Below are positions 61,200-64,000 of a DNA stretch of 64,000 nt, one piece after another; position 1 is the first letter of the stretch, and each line of letters begins with the position of its first letter. The notes under the pieces are model-generated. The model saw only the letters and a list, made by a program, of their open reading frames with translations, was not told the DNA's origin and made no database searches. The stretch comes from Rhizobium leguminosarum (GTDB taxonomy: Bacteria > Pseudomonadota > Alphaproteobacteria > Rhizobiales > Rhizobiaceae): contig NZ_LWBS01000154.1 of the NCBI RefSeq assembly GCF_001652265.1, forward strand, positions 1 through 64,000. The letters run 5' to 3'. Made by a program: the position numbers and the translations under genes.

Positions 61200-63893
61200 A
61201 TGGCAAGAAGCACGTCGCCGGCAATGGATGGCCGTCCGGATCGGTTCTCCTTCTCGGCATTCATGCTGCGGCAGATCCAGGCGCTCATCGGCTTTGCGAT
61301 CTTTCTGCTGCTGGCGTTCTGCGTCGCGGCGCTGGCGACATGGAACGTTGCGGATCCGAGCTATTCCTATGCCACCGCCAACCTGCCGACGAATATTCTC
61401 GGTTACAGCGGTGCCGCCTTTGCCGATATCGTCATGCAATTCCTCGGCCTTGCCAGCGTCGTTTCGATGCTGCCGATCGTCGCCTGGGCGCTGACGCTGA
61501 TCTCGGGCCGCCGCTTCAGCCGTATTCCTGCCCGCATCGGCGCCTGGTTGGCCGGTTCGGTGCTCTCTTCCGCCGTCATCGGCTGTTTTCCGCCGCCGCT
61601 CACCTGGCCGATTCCGAATGGCATCGGCGGCGTCGTCGGCGACATGATCCTGCGTTTTCCGGCACTCTTCGTCGGCGCCTATCCCACAGGCACTTTCGCC
61701 ATGGTCGTCGGCTGCATCTTTGCCGCGCCGACCGCCTGGATGATGCTCTTTGCATCGGGCCTCGTCGGTCGCAGCGACACCGACGAGGAGATCGAGGAAG
61801 ATTACGTCGATACAAGAAGCAAGGCCCGCGTCGTCGGTGACGAGGACGAGGAGGAGGACGAGTCGCGCTGGGTCGCTTTCAGCGGCGCCTTGACGCATGC
61901 CTGGTACATGAGCCAGGGCCGGCTGCGCCGGCTCTTCGGCATGGGTCCGCGCAGGCGGCGCCAGGGCGATTACGAATCACCTTATGATTTCAACGACGAC
62001 GAGTTCGGCACGCTGAACGAACCTGTTCGCGCCAAGGTGCCGACCGTCCGCGGCGAGCGCATGGAGCCCTCGATGGAACCATCGATGGGGCCAAGGGCAG
62101 CATCGCCGCGACGCATCGTCTCCGCGCCGTCGCTGTCCATCGATGACGACGACGACAATGACGACGACCTGCCCTTCGATAACGACATGCCGCCGCGCCC
62201 GGCCGATATCCTGCCCGACGACGATGACGACGACTGGATGATTCGCGCGCCGGCAAAGGCAGCCGGCAAGCCGGAACCGCGCGTCATCCCCGTGGTCGCA
62301 CGCCCGAAGCCCAGCGCCCGCATCGAGCGGGAGGCGCAGGGCTCGTTCATTCGTCCCGAGGGTTTCCAGCTTCCCTCGATGCATCTGCTCGCCGAACCGA
62401 AGAACGTCGTGCGCGACTCCACGCTTTCGGCCGATGCGCTGGAACAGAACGCCCGCATGCTCGAAGGCGTGCTCGAGGATTTCGGCGTCAAGGGCGAGAT
62501 CATCCATGTCCGTCCCGGTCCCGTCGTCACGCTCTACGAACTGGAGCCGGCGCCCGGTATCAAGTCGTCGCGCGTCATCGGCCTTGCCGACGATATCGCC
62601 CGCTCGATGAGCGCGATTGCCGCCCGCGTCGCCGTCGTGCCCGGCCGCAACGCGATCGGCATCGAATTGCCGAACCAGACGCGCGAGACCGTCTATCTGC
62701 GCGAACTTATCGCCTCCCGGGATTTCGAGGGCAGCAAGGCGAAGCTCGCCATGGCGCTCGGCAAGACGATCGGCGGCGAAGCCGTGATCGCCGATCTTGC
62801 CAAGATGCCGCATCTGCTCGTCGCCGGCACCACCGGCTCCGGCAAGTCGGTCGCCATCAACACGATGATCCTGTCGCTGCTCTACCGCATGACGCCGGAA
62901 CAGTGCCGGCTGATCATGATCGACCCGAAGATGCTCGAACTCTCCGTCTATGACGGCATCCCGCATTTGCTTTCGCCTGTCGTCACCGATCCGAAGAAGG
63001 CCGTCGTCGCGCTCAAATGGACGGTGCGCGAGATGGAAGAGCGCTACAAGAAAATGTCGAAGATCGGCGTGCGCAATATCGACGGCTTCAACACCCGCGT
63101 CGAGCAGGCGCTGTCGAAGGGCGAGGCGATCTCGCGCACGGTGCAGACCGGATTCGACCGCCATACCGGCGAGGCGATGTACGAGACCGAAGAATTCGAT
63201 TTAAGGCCGATGCCCTATATCGTCGTGATCATCGACGAGATGGCCGACCTGATGATGGTCGCCGGCAAAGATATCGAAGGCGCCGTCCAGCGTCTGGCGC
63301 AGATGGCGCGTGCCGCCGGCATCCACGTGATCATGGCGACACAGCGTCCGTCGGTCGACGTCATCACCGGCACGATCAAGGCGAACTTCCCGACCCGCAT
63401 CTCCTTCCAGGTGACCTCGAAGATCGACAGCCGCACCATCCTTGGCGAACAGGGCGCCGAACAGCTGCTCGGCATGGGCGACATGCTCTACATGGCGGGT
63501 GGCGGGCGTATCCAGCGCGTGCACGGCCCGTTCGTCTCTGATGTCGAAGTGGAAGAGATCGTCTCCTACCTGAAGACCCAGGGCTCGCCGCAGTATCTCG
63601 ACGCAATCACCGCCGATGACGATGAAGACGGCGATTACGGCGGCGGTGGCGGCGGTCCGGCCGGCACGTCCAATCTTTCCGAATCGGAAGATCCCTACGA
63701 CCAGGCGGTCGCCATCGTACTGCGCGACGGCAAGGCGTCGACCTCCTACGTCCAGCGCCGGCTCGGCATCGGCTACAATCGCGCCGCGTCGCTCGTCGAG
63801 CGCATGGAGAAGGAGGGCATCATCGGACCGGCCAACCATGCCGGCAAACGCGAGATTCTCGTTCCCACAGAAGGCGACATCCTCGACCGCTGA
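61200..63893 (+). CDS. ftsK: DNA translocase FtsK/SpoIIIE
   Basis: This is an 897-residue protein. The start [16 protein letters not shown] at 61200 is chosen; the frame is open for 10 more codons. Four membrane helices lie in the first 200 residues. A long acidic, low-complexity linker follows ([12 protein letters not shown] region, about 200-400). The motor domain has Walker A GTTGSGKS (543-550) and Walker [15 protein letters not shown]. The gamma winged-helix domain at the C-terminus ([23 protein letters not shown]) reads KOPS sites. It pumps chromosome ends away from the septum and activates XerCD at dif. The 107 bp after it contain no recognised gene. Confidence 0.94.
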   Translation: MARSTSPAMDGRPDRFSFSAFMLRQIQALIGFAIFLLLAFCVAALATWNVADPSYSYATANLPTNILGYSGAAFADIVMQFLGLASVVSMLPIVAWALTLISGRRFSRIPARIGAWLAGSVLSSAVIGCFPPPLTWPIPNGIGGVVGDMILRFPALFVGAYPTGTFAMVVGCIFAAPTAWMMLFASGLVGRSDTDEEIEEDYVDTRSKARVVGDEDEEEDESRWVAFSGALTHAWYMSQGRLRRLFGMGPRRRRQGDYESPYDFNDDEFGTLNEPVRAKVPTVRGERMEPSMEPSMGPRAASPRRIVSAPSLSIDDDDDNDDDLPFDNDMPPRPADILPDDDDDDWMIRAPAKAAGKPEPRVIPVVARPKPSARIEREAQGSFIRPEGFQLPSMHLLAEPKNVVRDSTLSADALEQNARMLEGVLEDFGVKGEIIHVRPGPVVTLYELEPAPGIKSSRVIGLADDIARSMSAIAARVAVVPGRNAIGIELPNQTRETVYLRELIASRDFEGSKAKLAMALGKTIGGEAVIADLAKMPHLLVAGTTGSGKSVAINTMILSLLYRMTPEQCRLIMIDPKMLELSVYDGIPHLLSPVVTDPKKAVVALKWTVREMEERYKKMSKIGVRNIDGFNTRVEQALSKGEAISRTVQTGFDRHTGEAMYETEEFDLRPMPYIVVIIDEMADLMMVAGKDIEGAVQRLAQMARAAGIHVIMATQRPSVDVITGTIKANFPTRISFQVTSKIDSRTILGEQGAEQLLGMGDMLYMAGGGRIQRVHGPFVSDVEVEEIVSYLKTQGSPQYLDAITADDDEDGDYGGGGGGPAGTSNLSESEDPYDQAVAIVLRDGKASTSYVQRRLGIGYNRAASLVERMEKEGIIGPANHAGKREILVPTEGDILDR

Positions 63894-64000
63894 CGGAACA
63901 GGCATATATTTCCGATACAGCCGCTTTTGCGGAAACCTGATAGCATCGAAGCCGTTACCTCTCGCAGGCCGATCGCAACGCCTTGAAGACGCCGCCTTTC

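Overview
The window looks like a stretch of a Rhizobium (Rhizobiaceae, alphaproteobacterial) genome, probably chromosomal. Reasons: GC-rich coding sequence with dense antisense open frames, a glnK-amtB pair behind a sigma-54-type promoter, a UbiH/TesB/CnoX/Trm112 housekeeping run, a peptide-transport operon and surface-glycan genes, and several copies of the palindromic intergenic repeats typical of rhizobia. The genus is inferred from protein and repeat character, not from a database match.

Layout. (1) 1-6.6 kb: surface polysaccharide genes (end of a GH2 mannosidase, two GT4 glycosyltransferases, and a flippase fused to two alpha/beta-hydrolase domains). (2) 6.8-12.7 kb: a lysine/pipecolate-type catabolic cluster: stand-alone Lrp-type domain, LysR regulator, 2-oxoadipate dioxygenase/decarboxylase (HglS/YdcJ), FAD amine oxidase, and AmaB-like semialdehyde dehydrogenase. 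(3) 12.9-16.6 kb: a ferric-iron ABC importer. (4) 16.7-18.1 kb: a glucoamylase/GH144-like protein. (5) 18.3-28.7 kb: a minus-strand operon for peptide uptake and breakdown (M81 hydrolase, FadR-type regulator, binding protein, two permeases, gamma-glutamyltransferase, DUF1028 protein, fused double ATPase).

(6) 28.7-38.5 kb: an accessory region full of decay. It holds a frameshifted AraC regulator with two scattered remnants of its C-terminus, a frameshifted NmrA-like reductase, a membrane-protein gene cut by one TGA, a ribbon-helix-helix remnant beside three palindromes, and an IS481-type transposase remnant. Intact genes in between are a chloroperoxidase-like hydrolase, an NDH-2-like flavoprotein, a cupin, a metallo-beta-lactamase-fold hydrolase, a LysR regulator and an SDR.

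(7) 38.5-53.6 kb: a 15-kb integrated element at a tRNA-Gly(GCC) gene, bounded by a 55-bp direct repeat. It encodes a tyrosine integrase, several excisionase/AlpA-like DNA-binding proteins, a D5/P4-type primase-helicase followed at once by an iteron-bearing inverted repeat (candidate origin), a tightly overlapped run of small genes, a phage tape-measure protein with one companion, an orphan antitoxin-like regulator, and a three-gene lower-GC cassette next to attR. No capsid, portal or terminase gene is recognisable, so it resembles a phage satellite more than a prophage. The tape measure and the attR cassette are the parts most likely to be undescribed.

(8) 53.6-64 kb: core genome again (prolyl-tRNA editing protein, CnoX, Lon-substrate-domain protein, Trm112-like, UbiH-like, TesB, GlnK, AmtB, FtsK).
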